Origin: Lachnospiraceae bacterium
GTDB taxonomy: Bacteria > Bacillota > Clostridia > Lachnospirales > Lachnospiraceae
NCBI GenBank assembly: GCA_014799465.1
Contig: JAAVHZ010000014.1
Coordinates: forward strand, 1-64,000
Direction: 5' to 3'
DNA: 64,000 nucleotides
Positions 43,367 through 53,769 of the stretch are shown here, piece by piece. A program made the position numbers and the translations under genes. The notes below the pieces were generated by a model. That model had not been told where the DNA came from. It was given only the letters and a program-made list of their open reading frames with translations, and did not search any database. Numbering within the stretch: position 1 is the first letter of the stretch; every line of letters begins with the position of its first letter.

Positions 43367-44326
43367 TTATTCTTCGCCCTGACGTAATGACAATCCAAGC
43401 TCTTTTAATTTTGCAAGAACTTCTTCTAAAGATTTGCGTCCGAGGTTTCGTACCTTCATCATATCTTCAGATGTCCTGTTCGTCAGTTCTTCAACTGTAT
43501 TAATTCCGGCTCTCTTAAGACAATTATATGAACGGACTGACAACTCAAGTTCATCAATGTTCATTTCTAACACTTTTTCCTTCTTGTTATCTTCCTTTTC
43601 AACTATAACGTCATAATTCTGTCCTTTTTCTGAAAGATCGATAAACAGATTCAAATGCTCACTAAGAACTTTAGCTGCGAGACTTACTGCCTCATCAGGA
43701 GCAAGTGTTCCATTTGTATAAACATCCAATGTAAGCTTGTCAAAATCTGTAATCTGTCCCACACGTGTATTTTCAATAGATATATTTACTCTTTCAACCG
43801 GTGTGTAGATTGAATCTATAGCTATCATGCCGATTGGAAGGTCATCGCTTTTATTTTTGTCTGAACTGATATATCCTCTGCCTTTAGTAATGGTAAAGTC
43901 CATGTACAGCTTACTGTCACTTCCGCCATTGAGTGTAGCAATCACCAGATCCGGATTCATAATCTCAATATCCCCATCTGTCTGTATATCTGCTGCTGTC
44001 ACAACACCTTCACCCGACTTGTCTATATAAGCCGTTTTTACTTCGTCAGTCTCACTATTATTCTTAATAGCCAGTTCTTTCACATTCATTATAATTTCAG
44101 TTACATCTTCCTTTACACCCGGAATTGAACTGAATTCATGAAGCACACCTTCGATTCTGACCTGGCTGACCGCCGCACCCGGAAGAGAAGAAAGCATAAT
44201 TCTTCTCAAAGAGTTTCCAAGTGTCGTGCCATAGCCTCTTTCGAGAGGTTCAACAACAAACCTGCCATATCTTTTATCATCAGAGATTTCTACAATCTCA
44301 ATATTAGGTTTTTCAAAATCGAACAT
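43367..44326 (-). CDS. rpoA: RNA polymerase alpha subunit
   Basis: 319 residues. The N-terminal domain (dimer and beta contacts; [20 protein letters not shown] at about 29-48) is complete, and the C-terminal domain (about 245-315; [31 protein letters not shown]) binds UP elements and activators. It lies between rpsD and rplQ as usual. Confidence 0.98.
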   Translation of the reverse strand: MFDFEKPNIEIVEISDDKRYGRFVVEPLERGYGTTLGNSLRRIMLSSLPGAAVSQVRIEGVLHEFSSIPGVKEDVTEIIMNVKELAIKNNSETDEVKTAYIDKSGEGVVTAADIQTDGDIEIMNPDLVIATLNGGSDSKLYMDFTITKGRGYISSDKNKSDDLPIGMIAIDSIYTPVERVNISIENTRVGQITDFDKLTLDVYTNGTLAPDEAVSLAAKVLSEHLNLFIDLSEKGQNYDVIVEKEDNKKEKVLEMNIDELELSVRSYNCLKRAGINTVEELTNRTSEDMMKVRNLGRKSLEEVLAKLKELGLSLRQGEE

Positions 44327-44377
44327 TAAAAAGCCCCTCCTTATTTAAATTTTAGGGATTGCCATGCTTTACTTTGC

Positions 44378-44971
44378 CTACTTTGAATACAATTCGACAA
44401 TAAGCATCTCATCTACTGGGACATCAATGATTTCTCTTGTAGGTAACTCTTTAACAGTACCCTTGAAGCTCTCATGGTCTGCCTCAAGCCATTCCGGAAC
44501 AAGTCTTCCGTCTGTAACTTCAAACACATCCTTGTATCTCTGTGAACCCTGATACTTTTCAGCTATTTCAATAACATCTCCGGCTTTTACCAGATATGAA
44601 GGTATATTTACACGTTTTCCATTTACTAATACATGTTTATGATCTATTATCTGTCTTGCTTCTTTCCTTGTTCTTCCGAATCCGAGACGGAATAATACAT
44701 TGTCAAGTCTGAGCTCAAGTAAAATCATAAGATTAGCACCTGTCATGCCCTGCATTTTCTGTGCTTTTTCATAATAATTTCTAAAAGGTTTCTCTAATAC
44801 ACCATAGATGAATTTTGCCTTCTGCTTTTCTCTTAACTGAAGACCATATTCACTCATCTTTCTGTTAGCTCTCTTTAATTCTCTGGTTGATTTCTTATCT
44901 ATTCCTAAATATACCGGATCCAATCCGAGTGATCTGCATCTTTTAAGAACAGGCGTCCTATTTATTGCCAT
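44378..44971 (-). CDS. rpsD: Ribosomal protein uS4
   Basis: 197 residues with the S4 RNA-binding domain (LRLDNVLFRLGFGRTRKEAR, HVLVNGKRVNIPSYLVKAGD). It lacks the four N-terminal zinc cysteines (only one Cys near residue 12), the C-minus form. Primary 16S binding protein and alpha-operon repressor in other bacteria. In place within the operon, unlike B. subtilis. Confidence 0.97.
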   Translation of the reverse strand: MAINRTPVLKRCRSLGLDPVYLGIDKKSTRELKRANRKMSEYGLQLREKQKAKFIYGVLEKPFRNYYEKAQKMQGMTGANLMILLELRLDNVLFRLGFGRTRKEARQIIDHKHVLVNGKRVNIPSYLVKAGDVIEIAEKYQGSQRYKDVFEVTDGRLVPEWLEADHESFKGTVKELPTREIIDVPVDEMLIVELYSK

Positions 44972-44987
44972 CTAATTGCACCTCCTA

Positions 44988-45380
44988 TTAAACTCTTCTG
45001 CGTTTTGGTGGACGACATCCATTATGTGGTACAGGAGTAACATCCTTTATACTTGTAACTTCAAGTCCGCATGCCTGAAGAGCACGGATTGCTGCTTCTC
45101 TTCCTGAACCTGGACCTTTAACCATAACATCTACTGATTTTAATCCGTGAACTAAAGCTGCCTTAGTAGCAGTTTCTGCTGCCATCTGAGCTGCATAAGG
45201 AGTAGATTTCCTTGAACCTCTAAAACCAAGACCACCGGCACTTGCCCATGAAAGAGCATTTCCTTCATTATCTGTTAATGTTACAATTGTATTGTTAAAT
45301 GAAGACTGGATATGTGCCTGTCCGCGTTCAACGTTTTTCTTAACACGCTTTTTTGTCACTTTTTTCGTAACTTTAGCCAT
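44988..45380 (-). CDS. rpsK: Ribosomal protein uS11
   Basis: 130 residues, normal length. Family blocks [33 protein letters not shown] and the tail [17 protein letters not shown] are intact. Part of the 30S platform. Separated from rpsM by 111 bp that contain a duplicated piece of the rpsM end. Confidence 0.98.
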   Translation of the reverse strand: MAKVTKKVTKKRVKKNVERGQAHIQSSFNNTIVTLTDNEGNALSWASAGGLGFRGSRKSTPYAAQMAAETATKAALVHGLKSVDVMVKGPGSGREAAIRALQACGLEVTSIKDVTPVPHNGCRPPKRRRV

Positions 45381-45435
45381 TTTAAACTAACCTCCCTTAT
45401 GGGTTCTTTCTATAAAAATATTGTTATTGTTTCAT

Positions 45436-45518
45436 AAATTATTTCTTTTTGTTTGCAACAGTGCGTAAAGCGTACTGTCCACTACATTAAATTATTTCTT
45501 TTTATTTGCAACAGTACG
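45436..45518. repeat. Duplicated rpsM 3' end
   Basis: A 30-bp segment (45436-45465) repeats the last codons of rpsM at 45489-45518 with two mismatches, 53 bp apart. Both encode VANKKK-stop. The downstream copy is untranslated and looks like a small tandem duplication. Confidence 0.75.
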
Positions 45519-45860
45519 CTTTGGACCCTTACGGGTTCTGGCATTTGTCTTTGTCTTCTGACCACGAACCGGAAGTCCCTTTCTATGACGGATTCCTCTG
45601 TAGCATCCGATTTCCTGAAGTCTCTTTATGTTCATAGCGATTTCTCTTCTTAAATCACCTTCAACTGTCTGTGTTGCAGCTATAACTTCATTAATCTTCT
45701 TAACTTCTTCGTCTGTTAAATCTCTTACACGAGTATCAGGATTTACTTTTGCTTCTGCAAGAATACGGTTAGCACTTACTCTTCCGATTCCATAAACATA
45801 AGTTAATCCGATTTCAACACGTTTTTCTCTTGGTAAATCAACACCTGAAATACGAGCCAT
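45492..45860 (-). CDS. rpsM: Ribosomal protein uS13
   Basis: 122 residues, complete: [20 protein letters not shown] at the start and the [19 protein letters not shown] motif at 93-111 that contacts tRNA and uS19 in the 30S head. The GGAGG lies 12 bases before ATG, rather far. A 198-bp gap precedes it. Confidence 0.98.
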   Translation of the reverse strand: MARISGVDLPREKRVEIGLTYVYGIGRVSANRILAEAKVNPDTRVRDLTDEEVKKINEVIAATQTVEGDLRREIAMNIKRLQEIGCYRGIRHRKGLPVRGQKTKTNARTRKGPKRTVANKKK

Positions 45861-46058
45861 GTGCGTATTACACCTCCATTAATAATCTTTGTTTCTTGTA
45901 TAGACATTTAACATACGTAGCCCGTCAAAAGACGTCTGAAATGTTGTACGCAGCCAAAAGCCTACAGTTTCTTGTTTAAATTATATTTTATAGCAATGAT
46001 ACAACTAATCCTAGTGTTTCATTACTGCAGCCGCATATTAATAATAAGCCGAAAAGGA
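45861..46058 (-). promoter_or_regulatory. Long leader before rpsM (possible alpha-operon regulatory site)
   Basis: A 198-nt gap in an otherwise tight operon. It contains potential pairings (GTAGGCTTTTGGCTGCGTAC against GGGCTACGTATG; ACGTCTTTTGACG). In other bacteria the alpha-operon mRNA upstream of rpsM is the S4 repressor site. Structure and function here are inferred only. Confidence 0.35.
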
Positions 46059-46172
46059 TTAACCCTGTCTCTGCTTATGTTTTGGGTTCTCACAGATTAC
46101 TCTGATACTGCCCTTTCTCTTAATAACCTTGCATTTTTCGCAAATTGGTTTAACTGATGATCTAACCTTCAC
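46059..46172 (-). CDS. rpmJ: Ribosomal protein bL36
   Basis: 37 residues from GTG 46172 (GGAGG seven bases upstream). Zinc ligands Cys11, Cys14, Cys27 and His32 are present ([27 protein letters not shown]), the C-plus form. Sits between infA and rpsM as usual. Confidence 0.98.
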   Translation of the reverse strand: MKVRSSVKPICEKCKVIKRKGSIRVICENPKHKQRQG

Positions 46173-46295
46173 GGTAAATCCTCCTTTCAAAAAAAATCCG
46201 ACTTTTAGTATAGCATGCCTACCTTTATTTAGCAAGTATAAATTTTGCACAAATTGGATAATAATATTCAGCTATGCCATTTATAAAATGCCGGA

Positions 46296-46514
46296 TTATT
46301 TATCTCTCCATATAATACGGCCTTTTGACAAATCATATGGGGACATTTCTAATGTAACTTTATCTCCCGGAAGAATCCTTATAAAATTCATCCTGAGTTT
46401 TCCGCTGATATGTGCCAATACTTTATGACCATTTTCCAATTCCACCTGAAACATGGCATTTGGCAGCTTTTCTACTACTGTTCCTTCAATTTCTATAACA
46501 TCAGTTTTTGACAT
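46296..46514 (-). CDS. infA: Translation initiation factor IF-1
   Basis: 72 residues from ATG 46514 with AGGAGG eight bases upstream (a GTG six bases earlier is not used). The OB-fold sequence [20 protein letters not shown] and GRIIWRDK end are typical. It binds the A site of the 30S subunit during initiation. Confidence 0.98.
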   Translation of the reverse strand: MSKTDVIEIEGTVVEKLPNAMFQVELENGHKVLAHISGKLRMNFIRILPGDKVTLEMSPYDLSKGRIIWRDK

Positions 46515-46532
46515 CTTCACAACCTCCTAAAT

Positions 46533-46814
46533 CTAATCGACTGTCCTGAATTTTTTAATTGCCTTTCGTATTGCTGTTGCAATCTCAACATCATTAACCG
46601 GTTCTTCATTTTCTATTCTGCCAGATATAACAGAATCTACATAATGAATACATTGAACATGTTTCTTATTCTTCTTTTTGGGATTATCTAACAATCTATA
46701 TTTTCCATCCACCAGATAAACATATTCATTTTCTTCTCTGATTATGACATATAATGAATCTTTATCGTGACCTGACTTTGAAATTGCAAACTCACCCGGT
46801 CTATATGTTATCAT
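46533..46814 (-). CDS. KOW domain RNA-binding protein (L14e/L27e-like)
   Basis: A 93-residue basic protein with a KOW/SH3-like fold (PGEFAISKSGHDKDSLYVII, LVDGKYRLLDNPKKKNKKHV). Clostridia have it regularly between map and infA. It is thought to bind ribosomal RNA; the exact role is unknown. The start overlaps the map stop by 4 bp. Confidence 0.88.
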   Translation of the reverse strand: MITYRPGEFAISKSGHDKDSLYVIIREENEYVYLVDGKYRLLDNPKKKNKKHVQCIHYVDSVISGRIENEEPVNDVEIATAIRKAIKKFRTVD

Positions 46815-47578
46815 TGAATTCCCTCACTTGATAATGTTAATATTTCCGGCTGACCTTCCGTTATCAGCACCGTATTCTCATAATGGGCTGCTAAAGATTT
46901 ATCCTTTGTTACAACAGTCCATCTGTCAGACAGCCATTTCACTTCGTCACTGCCTGCAGTAATCATCGGTTCTATTGCAAGTGTCATACCGCTTTGTAAC
47001 CTTATTCCTCTTCGGTTCATCCTGTAATTTGGTATTTGTGGGGCTTCATGAAGTTCCTGACCTATGCCATGCCCCACAAGTTCCTTTACAATCCCACATC
47101 TGTTTTTGCGGGCATATTCGTCTATCGCAGTGCATATATCATTTAGATGATTGCCTTCCTTTGCATACTTTATACCTTCAAAAAAGCACTGTTTTGTAAC
47201 ATTTATCAACTGCTGTGCCTCTTCACTAATCTTACCGACTCCGTGGGTTCTGGCTGCATCTGAATGATAACCGTTATATATCAATCCTGCATCGAGGCTT
47301 ACTATATCGCCTTCTTTTAAAATTCTGTCCTCGGAAGGTATACCATGTACAACCTCTTCATTTACAGATACACATATAGATGCCGGATATCCCTGATAAT
47401 TAAGAAAAGAAGGAATACAACCAAAACTTCTTATTATCTTTTCACCAAGTCTGTCAATATCCTTTGTTGAAATCCCGGGCTTTATGGCTTTTCCAAGTTC
47501 ATCATGAACTATTGCAAGCAGCCTTCCTGATTCCCTCATATACTCTATCTCTTTATGGGATTTGATTGTAACAGACAT
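46811..47578 (-). CDS. map: Methionine aminopeptidase, type I
   Basis: 255 residues. The metal ligands are all present: Asp96, Asp107, His170, Glu203 and Glu234, with His177 as catalytic helper. Removes the initiator Met from nascent proteins, such as the Ntn hydrolase at 3.3 kb. Lies 3 bp after adk in the same transcript. Confidence 0.97.
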   Translation of the reverse strand: MSVTIKSHKEIEYMRESGRLLAIVHDELGKAIKPGISTKDIDRLGEKIIRSFGCIPSFLNYQGYPASICVSVNEEVVHGIPSEDRILKEGDIVSLDAGLIYNGYHSDAARTHGVGKISEEAQQLINVTKQCFFEGIKYAKEGNHLNDICTAIDEYARKNRCGIVKELVGHGIGQELHEAPQIPNYRMNRRGIRLQSGMTLAIEPMITAGSDEVKWLSDRWTVVTKDKSLAAHYENTVLITEGQPEILTLSSEGIQ

Positions 47579-47581
47579 GTT

Positions 47582-48226
47582 TTAAGCTCCCAATACCTTA
47601 ACGATATCCTGAAATACTTCTTCCATATCTTTTGTTCCATCAACCTCTGCAAGTACATTCTTCTTTGTGTAGTAATCAATTAACGGCTGTGTCTGCTCAT
47701 GGTATACATCAAGTCTCTTCTTAACTGTCTCCGGCTTATCATCATCACGAAGTACAAGCTCTTTACCGCATGTGTCACATATGCCCTCTGTTTTAGGCGG
47801 AATATGTTCAATGTGATATGTTGCACCGCATCCGAGACATGCACGTCTTCCTGACATTCTTCTTATAATATTTTCATCAGGAACTTCTACATTAACTGCA
47901 TAATCAATTTTATCATTTAATTTTTCCAGTGCCGCATCAAGGCTTTCTGCCTGTGGTATGGTTCTTGGAAATCCGTCAAGAACATAACCATTTTTACAGT
48001 CATCCTGCTGTACTCTGTCTACAACTAAATCCACAACCAAATCATCCGGTACAAGTAATCCCTGGTCCATATATGTTTTTGCCTTTTTACCTAACTCTGT
48101 ACCTTCTTTAATATTAGCTCTGAATATATCTCCTGTAGAAATGTGTGGTATAGAATACTTATCTGCTATTTTCTTTGCCTGTGTGCCTTTTCCTGCACCA
48201 GGAGCACCTAACATAATAATTTTCAT
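47582..48226 (-). CDS. adk: Adenylate kinase, zinc-type
   Basis: 214 residues. P-loop [10 protein letters not shown] (7-16). The LID carries four zinc cysteines (Cys130, 133, 150, 153), the Gram-positive form. Catalyses ATP + AMP to 2 ADP. Follows secY after 122 bp holding a perfect palindrome. Confidence 0.98.
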   Translation of the reverse strand: MKIIMLGAPGAGKGTQAKKIADKYSIPHISTGDIFRANIKEGTELGKKAKTYMDQGLLVPDDLVVDLVVDRVQQDDCKNGYVLDGFPRTIPQAESLDAALEKLNDKIDYAVNVEVPDENIIRRMSGRRACLGCGATYHIEHIPPKTEGICDTCGKELVLRDDDKPETVKKRLDVYHEQTQPLIDYYTKKNVLAEVDGTKDMEEVFQDIVKVLGA

Positions 48227-48262
48227 ATAATAACCTTACCTTTCATTTTAATTTGTATAGTA

Positions 48263-48282
48263 ATATTGCTATATAGCAATAT
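48263..48282. repeat. Perfect 20-bp palindrome between secY and adk
   Basis: ATATTGCTATATAGCAATAT, together with a second hairpin nearby (CGCAG / CTGCG, 5-nt loop, about 48290-48310). They lie in the leader of adk; a processing or attenuation site is possible. Confidence 0.6.
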
Positions 48283-48348
48283 GACAATGAATCGCAGAGA
48301 AACTGCGTTCCATTGCCTATATATGATTAATTCTTTGCTTAAAAGAAT

Positions 48349-49677
48349 TTATTCAGTTAAAAATCCTTTGTAGTTTCTTACTACCATCATGGATTCTATC
48401 TGTTTTAATGTCTCAAGTACAACACCTACAATAATAATCATTGAGGTTCCGCCGATTGAAAGGTTAGAACCTGTTATTCCTGAAAATACAATAGGTATTG
48501 CAGCTACGATAAGAAGTCCTACCGCACCGATAAAGACAATATAATTTAACATGGTATTAAGATAATCCGTGGTAGGCTTACCCGGTCTGATTCCCGGTAT
48601 AAATCCTCCCTGTTTCTTCATATTATCTGCCACTTCCATAGGATTGAATGTTATTGAAGTGTAAAAATATGCAAATCCTATAACCATAACTATATATACA
48701 ATAAAACCGATTGAATACTTAATATCACTACCGCCTTTGCACCAATAACTTGAAGTTATATACTTGGTCCATTCTGGTGTACCACCTGTTATAAATCTTG
48801 CGATTACAACAGGAAACTGGAATATTGACTGTGCAAAGATAATAGGAATAACTCCGGCAGTATTAACTTTAAGAGGAATATGTGATGACTGTCCTCCAAC
48901 CATCTTTCTTCCCTGCATTTTCTTTGCATACTGTACCGGTATTCTTCTTTCTCCGCCCTGTAGTATTACTACAAGTGCAATAATAACAAGTGTTGCAACT
49001 ACAATCAAAATTGCACCTAAACCTTTTGCACCTACTGAACTGCCGTTCATAACATACTTATCAAAAAGACTTGCAAAGTCGTTAGGTATTCTTGCCACGA
49101 TATTTATCAACAATACTATTGAAATACCGTTACCAATACCTTTTTCGTTTACGGTTTCACCCAGCCACATAACAAGTGATGAACCTGCTGTCATAGTTAT
49201 AACAGCTACGGCAATAACCCACACATACTCTGCTGTAGACATTGATGTCTTATTTCCAAACAGTCCCTGACTTCCAAATCCAATAGCCATTGCAATACTT
49301 TCAATTAAAGCCAATACAATTGTCATGTATCTTGTGAATTCTGCAATCTTTTTTCTTCCCTCTTCTCCATCTTTCTGCATTTCTTCAAGTGCCGGGATTG
49401 CTATTGTTAATAACTGCATAATAATTGATGCAGTTATGTAGGGAGTGATGTTTAAAGCAAATAAAGACATGTTCTCAAAAGAACCACCTGTCATCGCATC
49501 AAAGAAACTAAATGCACCACCTGCAAACTGTGTAGTAAGTTCTTTAATTACAGAGCTGTCAGTGCCGGGAATTGGTACCTGACATCCAATCCTGACAATG
49601 ACTAAGATAAAAAACGTATATAATAATCTTTTTCTAATCTCTTGTACTTTTAATGCATCACGAAGAGTCTTTAACAT
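48349..49677 (-). CDS. secY: Protein translocase subunit SecY
   Basis: 442 residues with ten predicted membrane helices, the channel of the Sec translocon. Recognisable parts: GCQVPIPGTD in the first helix/plug area, the GERRIPVQYAKK loop and GGFIPGIRPGKPT cytoplasmic loop that contacts SecA and the ribosome. One-base overlap with rplO stop. Confidence 0.98.
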   Translation of the reverse strand: MLKTLRDALKVQEIRKRLLYTFFILVIVRIGCQVPIPGTDSSVIKELTTQFAGGAFSFFDAMTGGSFENMSLFALNITPYITASIIMQLLTIAIPALEEMQKDGEEGRKKIAEFTRYMTIVLALIESIAMAIGFGSQGLFGNKTSMSTAEYVWVIAVAVITMTAGSSLVMWLGETVNEKGIGNGISIVLLINIVARIPNDFASLFDKYVMNGSSVGAKGLGAILIVVATLVIIALVVILQGGERRIPVQYAKKMQGRKMVGGQSSHIPLKVNTAGVIPIIFAQSIFQFPVVIARFITGGTPEWTKYITSSYWCKGGSDIKYSIGFIVYIVMVIGFAYFYTSITFNPMEVADNMKKQGGFIPGIRPGKPTTDYLNTMLNYIVFIGAVGLLIVAAIPIVFSGITGSNLSIGGTSMIIIVGVVLETLKQIESMMVVRNYKGFLTE

Positions 49678-50120
49678 TAAATCACCTCACAGGTTCCACC
49701 AAGAGCTTCAATCTTAGTCTTTGCACCTTCACTAAATGCATTAACTTTAACATTAAGCTTCTTAGTAAGTTCTCCATTTCCAAGTATCTTAACTCCGTCT
49801 CTAGGGTTTTTAACGATACCTTTTTCTATTAATTCTTCTACCGTGACTGTTTCGCCATCAGCAAATTTGTCTTCAAGTACACTCACATTAATTCCCACAA
49901 TATACTTAGTATTTCTATTTGTGAATCCTCTTTTAGGTATTCTCCTGTATAAAGGCATCTGTCCACCTTCGAAGCCTATTCTTGGAGCTCCGGAACGTGC
50001 TTTCTGACCCTTGTGACCTTTACCGGCAGTCTTACCATTTCCAGAACCATGTCCACGACCTCTTCTGAAATTATCATTATGTGTTGCACCTTCTGCTGGT
50101 TTTAAATTTGATAAGTCCAT
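49677..50120 (-). CDS. rplO: Ribosomal protein uL15
   Basis: 147 residues, normal length. Glycine-rich basic N-terminus ([20 protein letters not shown]) that winds into 23S rRNA, and the conserved C-terminal end [12 protein letters not shown]. Directly upstream of secY. Confidence 0.98.
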   Translation of the reverse strand: MDLSNLKPAEGATHNDNFRRGRGHGSGNGKTAGKGHKGQKARSGAPRIGFEGGQMPLYRRIPKRGFTNRNTKYIVGINVSVLEDKFADGETVTVEELIEKGIVKNPRDGVKILGNGELTKKLNVKVNAFSEGAKTKIEALGGTCEVI

Positions 50121-50142
50121 GCTTGCACCTCCTTATTTAAGA

Positions 50143-50325
50143 TTATATTTCTTCTACTTTTACTAAATGCCTTACCTGCTGAATCATACCTCTTACAGCA
50201 GGATTGTCAGGCATTTCAACAGTCTTGTTAAGTTTTCTTAAGCCTAAAGCTTCAACTGTCTTTTTATGCTTTGGAACTGCACCAATAGTAGATTTTACTA
50301 ATGTGATTTTTAATTTCTGTGCCAT
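50143..50325 (-). CDS. rpmD: Ribosomal protein uL30
   Basis: 60 residues, the short bacterial form: [20 protein letters not shown] and [13 protein letters not shown]. Between rpsE and rplO, as expected. Confidence 0.98.
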   Translation of the reverse strand: MAQKLKITLVKSTIGAVPKHKKTVEALGLRKLNKTVEMPDNPAVRGMIQQVRHLVKVEEI

Positions 50326-50340
50326 TATTTTTTCCTCCTA

Positions 50341-50850
50341 TTAGCCCAAGATTTCTTCTACAGATTTACCGCGGAGCTTTGCCACTTCTTCAGGAGTCTT
50401 TAATCCGGATAATCCGGCAATTGTAGCTAATACTACATTCTGCTTATTATTTGAACCCAATGACTTGGTTCTGATATTTTTGATTCCTGCAAGCTCAAGT
50501 ACGTTACGTGCAGGACCTCCTGCAATAACTCCGGTACCATCAGGAGCTTTCTTTAACAATACTGAAGCACTGCCAAATTCTCCCATTGTGTCATGAGGAA
50601 TACTTAAGTTATCATCAATTGCAACCGTTATAAGTTTTTTCATTGCATCTTCTTTTCCTTTGCGGATAGCTTCAGGAATTTCAGCTGCTTTTCCTAAACC
50701 GGCACCAACGTGTCCATTACCGTCACCAACAACAACAAGGGCTGCAAATCTCATATTACGTCCACCTTTTACAACCTTTGTAACACGCTTAATTGATACT
50801 ACTTTTTCTTCTAACTCTAACTGACTGGCATCAACGATTGTACGTTTCAT
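50341..50850 (-). CDS. rpsE: Ribosomal protein uS5
   Basis: 169 residues from ATG 50850 ([20 protein letters not shown]), preceded by AGGAG. The double-stranded RNA-binding part ([20 protein letters not shown]) and C-terminal [18 protein letters not shown], which affects decoding accuracy, are intact. Confidence 0.98.
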   Translation of the reverse strand: MKRTIVDASQLELEEKVVSIKRVTKVVKGGRNMRFAALVVVGDGNGHVGAGLGKAAEIPEAIRKGKEDAMKKLITVAIDDNLSIPHDTMGEFGSASVLLKKAPDGTGVIAGGPARNVLELAGIKNIRTKSLGSNNKQNVVLATIAGLSGLKTPEEVAKLRGKSVEEILG

Positions 50851-50866
50851 GTGTTCTCCTCCTTGA

Positions 50867-51235
50867 TTAGAATTCCAGACCAGCTTCTCTGGCTGCATCT
50901 GCTAATGCTTTAACTTTACCCTGATATATGAATCCGCCTCTGTCAAAGACAACAGTCTTTATACCTTTATCTAACGCCTTCTTAGCAATTACAGTACCTA
51001 AGTGTGCTGCCGCATCAACGTTATTTGTCTTCTCGCACTCAGCCTTAACATCCTTCTGAAGAGTTGAAGCTGATACAAGCGTATTTCCAACTGTATCGTC
51101 AATAATCTGAGCGTACATATGATTATTACTTCTAAACACAGCTAAACGCGGGCACTGAGCTGTACCGCTTAAACGGTTACGTATTCTTCTATGTTTATCT
51201 AAACGAACTTCTGTTCTTGATTTCTTTCTAACCAT
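50867..51235 (-). CDS. rplR: Ribosomal protein uL18
   Basis: 122 residues from ATG 51235 (AAGGAG eight bases upstream). Binds 5S rRNA; blocks [18 protein letters not shown] and [20 protein letters not shown] are typical. Confidence 0.98.
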   Translation of the reverse strand: MVRKKSRTEVRLDKHRRIRNRLSGTAQCPRLAVFRSNNHMYAQIIDDTVGNTLVSASTLQKDVKAECEKTNNVDAAAHLGTVIAKKALDKGIKTVVFDRGGFIYQGKVKALADAAREAGLEF

Positions 51236-51252
51236 CTTTGTCACTCCTTTAA

Positions 51253-51795
51253 TTATTTCTTACCAGTCTTACCAACTTTACGTCTGATAACTTCATCAGC
51301 ATACTTAATACCTTTTCCTTTATAAGGCTCAGGACTTCTCTTTGCTCTGATTTCAGCAGCGTATTGGCCAACTTTTTCTTTATCGATACCTTTAACTGTA
51401 ATCTTATTTGTTCCATCCATTACAGTTTCAATTCCTTCCGGATCTTCCATCTCAACAGGATGAGAATAACCAAGAGATAATACTAACTTCTTGCCCTGTT
51501 TCTGTCCTCTGTAACCAACACCGTTGATTTCAAGAACTTTTTCATATCCGTCTGTAACACCTGTTACCATATTTGCAATCAATGTTCTTGTAAGACCATG
51601 TAAAGATTTCATCTTCTTTAAATCATTAGGTCTTGTAACAGTAACCTGATTATCTTCTAACTTAATTTCCATTTCCGCAGGTAATACTCTCTCAAGAGTT
51701 CCCTTTGGTCCTTTTACAGTCACCTTATTATTTTCTGCTATATCTACAGTAACTCCTGCCGGTATAGCGATAGGCATTCTTCCTATACGTGACAT
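51253..51795 (-). CDS. rplF: Ribosomal protein uL6
   Basis: 180 residues from ATG 51795 with AGGAGG eight bases upstream. Two related halves; [14 protein letters not shown] at the start and [19 protein letters not shown] near the end. Binds near the sarcin-ricin loop and elongation factors. Confidence 0.98.
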   Translation of the reverse strand: MSRIGRMPIAIPAGVTVDIAENNKVTVKGPKGTLERVLPAEMEIKLEDNQVTVTRPNDLKKMKSLHGLTRTLIANMVTGVTDGYEKVLEINGVGYRGQKQGKKLVLSLGYSHPVEMEDPEGIETVMDGTNKITVKGIDKEKVGQYAAEIRAKRSPEPYKGKGIKYADEVIRRKVGKTGKK

Positions 51796-51826
51796 GCCGT
51801 GCACCTCCTAATTGGATTGTATTGTT

Positions 51827-52228
51827 TTACCAAACAAAGGCGAGGACTTCTCCGCCTACGTTCAATTTTCTTGCCTGTTTATCTGTAACAACACCATTAT
51901 TTGTAGAAATAATAGCTATTCCAAGTCCTCCAAGAACTCTTGGAAGTTCATCTTTGCCTGCGTATACACGAAGACCAGGTTTTGAAATTCTCTTAAGTCC
52001 TGAAATAACCTTTTCGTTCTTGTCCTGACCATATTTTAAAGTAACCCTGATAGTCTTAAAGTTACCATCTTCAATTATTTCATATTTCTTTATATAACCT
52101 TCATTGTAAAGTATTTCAGCTATAGCGACTTTCATCTTTGAAGCCGGAATATCTACTGTATCATGTTTAGCAGTATTTGCATTACGAATTCTTGTAAGCA
52201 TATCTGCGATTGGATCATTAGTTGTCAT
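51827..52228 (-). CDS. rpsH: Ribosomal protein uS8
   Basis: 133 residues. [19 protein letters not shown] at the start and the C-terminal [20 protein letters not shown] block that binds 16S helix 21. The spc-operon repressor in E. coli. Confidence 0.98.
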   Translation of the reverse strand: MTTNDPIADMLTRIRNANTAKHDTVDIPASKMKVAIAEILYNEGYIKKYEIIEDGNFKTIRVTLKYGQDKNEKVISGLKRISKPGLRVYAGKDELPRVLGGLGIAIISTNNGVVTDKQARKLNVGGEVLAFVW

Positions 52229-52260
52229 TTAAAAATTGCCTCCTTTCCTAACCCTATATC

Positions 52261-52446
52261 TTACCAGCTAGCTTTCTTAACGCCCGGTATCTGTCCTTTA
52301 TAAGCTAACTCACGGAAACAAATTCTGCAGATTCCGTATTTCTTCAAATAAGCATGTGGACGACCACAAATTCTGCAACGGCTGTATGCCTGTGTTGAGA
52401 ACTTTGCTTTACGCTGCTGCTTAACCTTCATAGCGGTCTTAGCCAT
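52261..52446 (-). CDS. rpsZ: Ribosomal protein uS14, zinc form
   Basis: 61 residues, the short zinc-binding type of Firmicutes, with Cys24, Cys27, Cys40 and Cys43. Placed between rplE and rpsH. Part of the 30S head. Confidence 0.97.
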   Translation of the reverse strand: MAKTAMKVKQQRKAKFSTQAYSRCRICGRPHAYLKKYGICRICFRELAYKGQIPGVKKASW

Positions 52447-52461
52447 GTAATTACCTCCTAA

Positions 52462-53001
52462 CTATTTCTTAAACGGCATATTGAATAATGTCAATAATTC
52501 ACGAGCTTCTTCATCAGTTTTAGCTGTTGTAACAAAAATTACATCCATACCTCTGACCTTGTCTACCTTATCATACTCGATTTCAGGGAAAATAAGCTGT
52601 TCTTTTATACCGAGTGCGTAATTTCCTCTTCCATCGAACGCATTAGGATTTACACCTCTGAAGTCACGTACACGTGGTAAAGCAAGATTTACAAGACGAT
52701 CTAAGAATTCGTACATTTTCTCGCCTCTTAATGTAACTTTACATCCTATAGCCACACCTTCTCTGAGCTTGAAGTTAGCTATTGAATTCTTTGCCCTTGT
52801 AACTACCGGTTTCTGACCTGCTATAATTTCAAGATCACTGACTGCAGCATCTAATACCTTAGCATTATCTTTTGCTTCGCCAACACCCATATTTATAACA
52901 ATCTTATCAAGCTTTGGAACTTCCATTACATTCTTGTATCCAAACTTTTTTGTCATAGCATCTATAATTTCATTATTATAAGTTTCTTTAAGTCTACTCA
53001 A
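52462..53001 (-). CDS. rplE: Ribosomal protein uL5
   Basis: 179 residues, full length: [16 protein letters not shown] and [20 protein letters not shown] with [17 protein letters not shown]. Binds 5S rRNA and the P-site tRNA elbow. Confidence 0.98.
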   Translation of the reverse strand: MSRLKETYNNEIIDAMTKKFGYKNVMEVPKLDKIVINMGVGEAKDNAKVLDAAVSDLEIIAGQKPVVTRAKNSIANFKLREGVAIGCKVTLRGEKMYEFLDRLVNLALPRVRDFRGVNPNAFDGRGNYALGIKEQLIFPEIEYDKVDKVRGMDVIFVTTAKTDEEARELLTLFNMPFKK

Positions 53002-53024
53002 CGTTTCCAGCCTCCTTCCTTAAA

Positions 53025-53336
53025 TTAGTCAATTACCTCGCCTGTTGCCTTGGCTACACGAACTTTCTTTCCGTCCTTCTCTGTAAAACCTATTCTGGTA
53101 ACTTTTCCTTTTGACAGATACATAACATTAGAAATGTCTAAAGCAGCTTCCTGGCTGATAATTCCGCCTGCTGTATTCTGTGCACTAGGTTTTGTATGTT
53201 TTGTTACCATATTTATTCCTTCAACGATAACTTTAGAATTTTTTACATCTACAGAAAGAACTTTTCCTTCTTTATCTTTATCTTTTCCTGCGATTACACG
53301 AACTGTATCGCCTTTTTTAATTTTACTTGTTGCCAT
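53025..53336 (-). CDS. rplX: Ribosomal protein uL24
   Basis: 103 residues with an N-terminal KOW motif (IKKGDTVRVIAGKDKDKEGK). Starts 50S assembly and lies near the tunnel exit. Confidence 0.98.
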   Translation of the reverse strand: MATSKIKKGDTVRVIAGKDKDKEGKVLSVDVKNSKVIVEGINMVTKHTKPSAQNTAGGIISQEAALDISNVMYLSKGKVTRIGFTEKDGKKVRVAKATGEVID

Positions 53337-53348
53337 GCCTACACCTCC

Positions 53349-53717
53349 TTATAATACTTCAGGTGCTAAAGAAACAATCTTCATAAACTGTTTTTCTCTT
53401 AGCTCTCTGGCTACTGGTCCAAAAATACGAGTTCCTCTTGGTGTTTTATCATCTTTAATGATAACAGCAGCATTTTCATCAAATTTTATATAAGAACCGT
53501 CCTTACGGCGTGCACCGTTTACAGAACGTACTACTACAGCCTTTACAACGTCACCCTTCTTTACAACACCGCCTGGTGTTGCATCTTTGACAGAAGCAAC
53601 GATTACATCTCCGATATTAGCATATCTCCTGGTAGAACCGCCTAAAACTCTGATACAGAGTAATTCTTTGGCACCAGTATTGTCAGCAACTTTAAGTCTG
53701 CTTTCCTGTTGAACCAT
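53349..53717 (-). CDS. rplN: Ribosomal protein uL14
   Basis: 122 residues from ATG 53717 ([20 protein letters not shown]), the normal length; the longer frame upstream is non-coding. Forms a bridge to the 30S subunit and is the RsfS target. Confidence 0.98.
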   Translation of the reverse strand: MVQQESRLKVADNTGAKELLCIRVLGGSTRRYANIGDVIVASVKDATPGGVVKKGDVVKAVVVRSVNGARRKDGSYIKFDENAAVIIKDDKTPRGTRIFGPVARELREKQFMKIVSLAPEVL

Positions 53718-53769
53718 TGTAATCCTCCATTCTATACACAATTTCCAACTCAAATATATATTTGAGACT

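Noticed and set aside
48764-49270. 168-codon plus-strand frame opposite secY
   Set aside because: Ile/Thr-rich antisense translation of membrane helices; no ribosome binding site.
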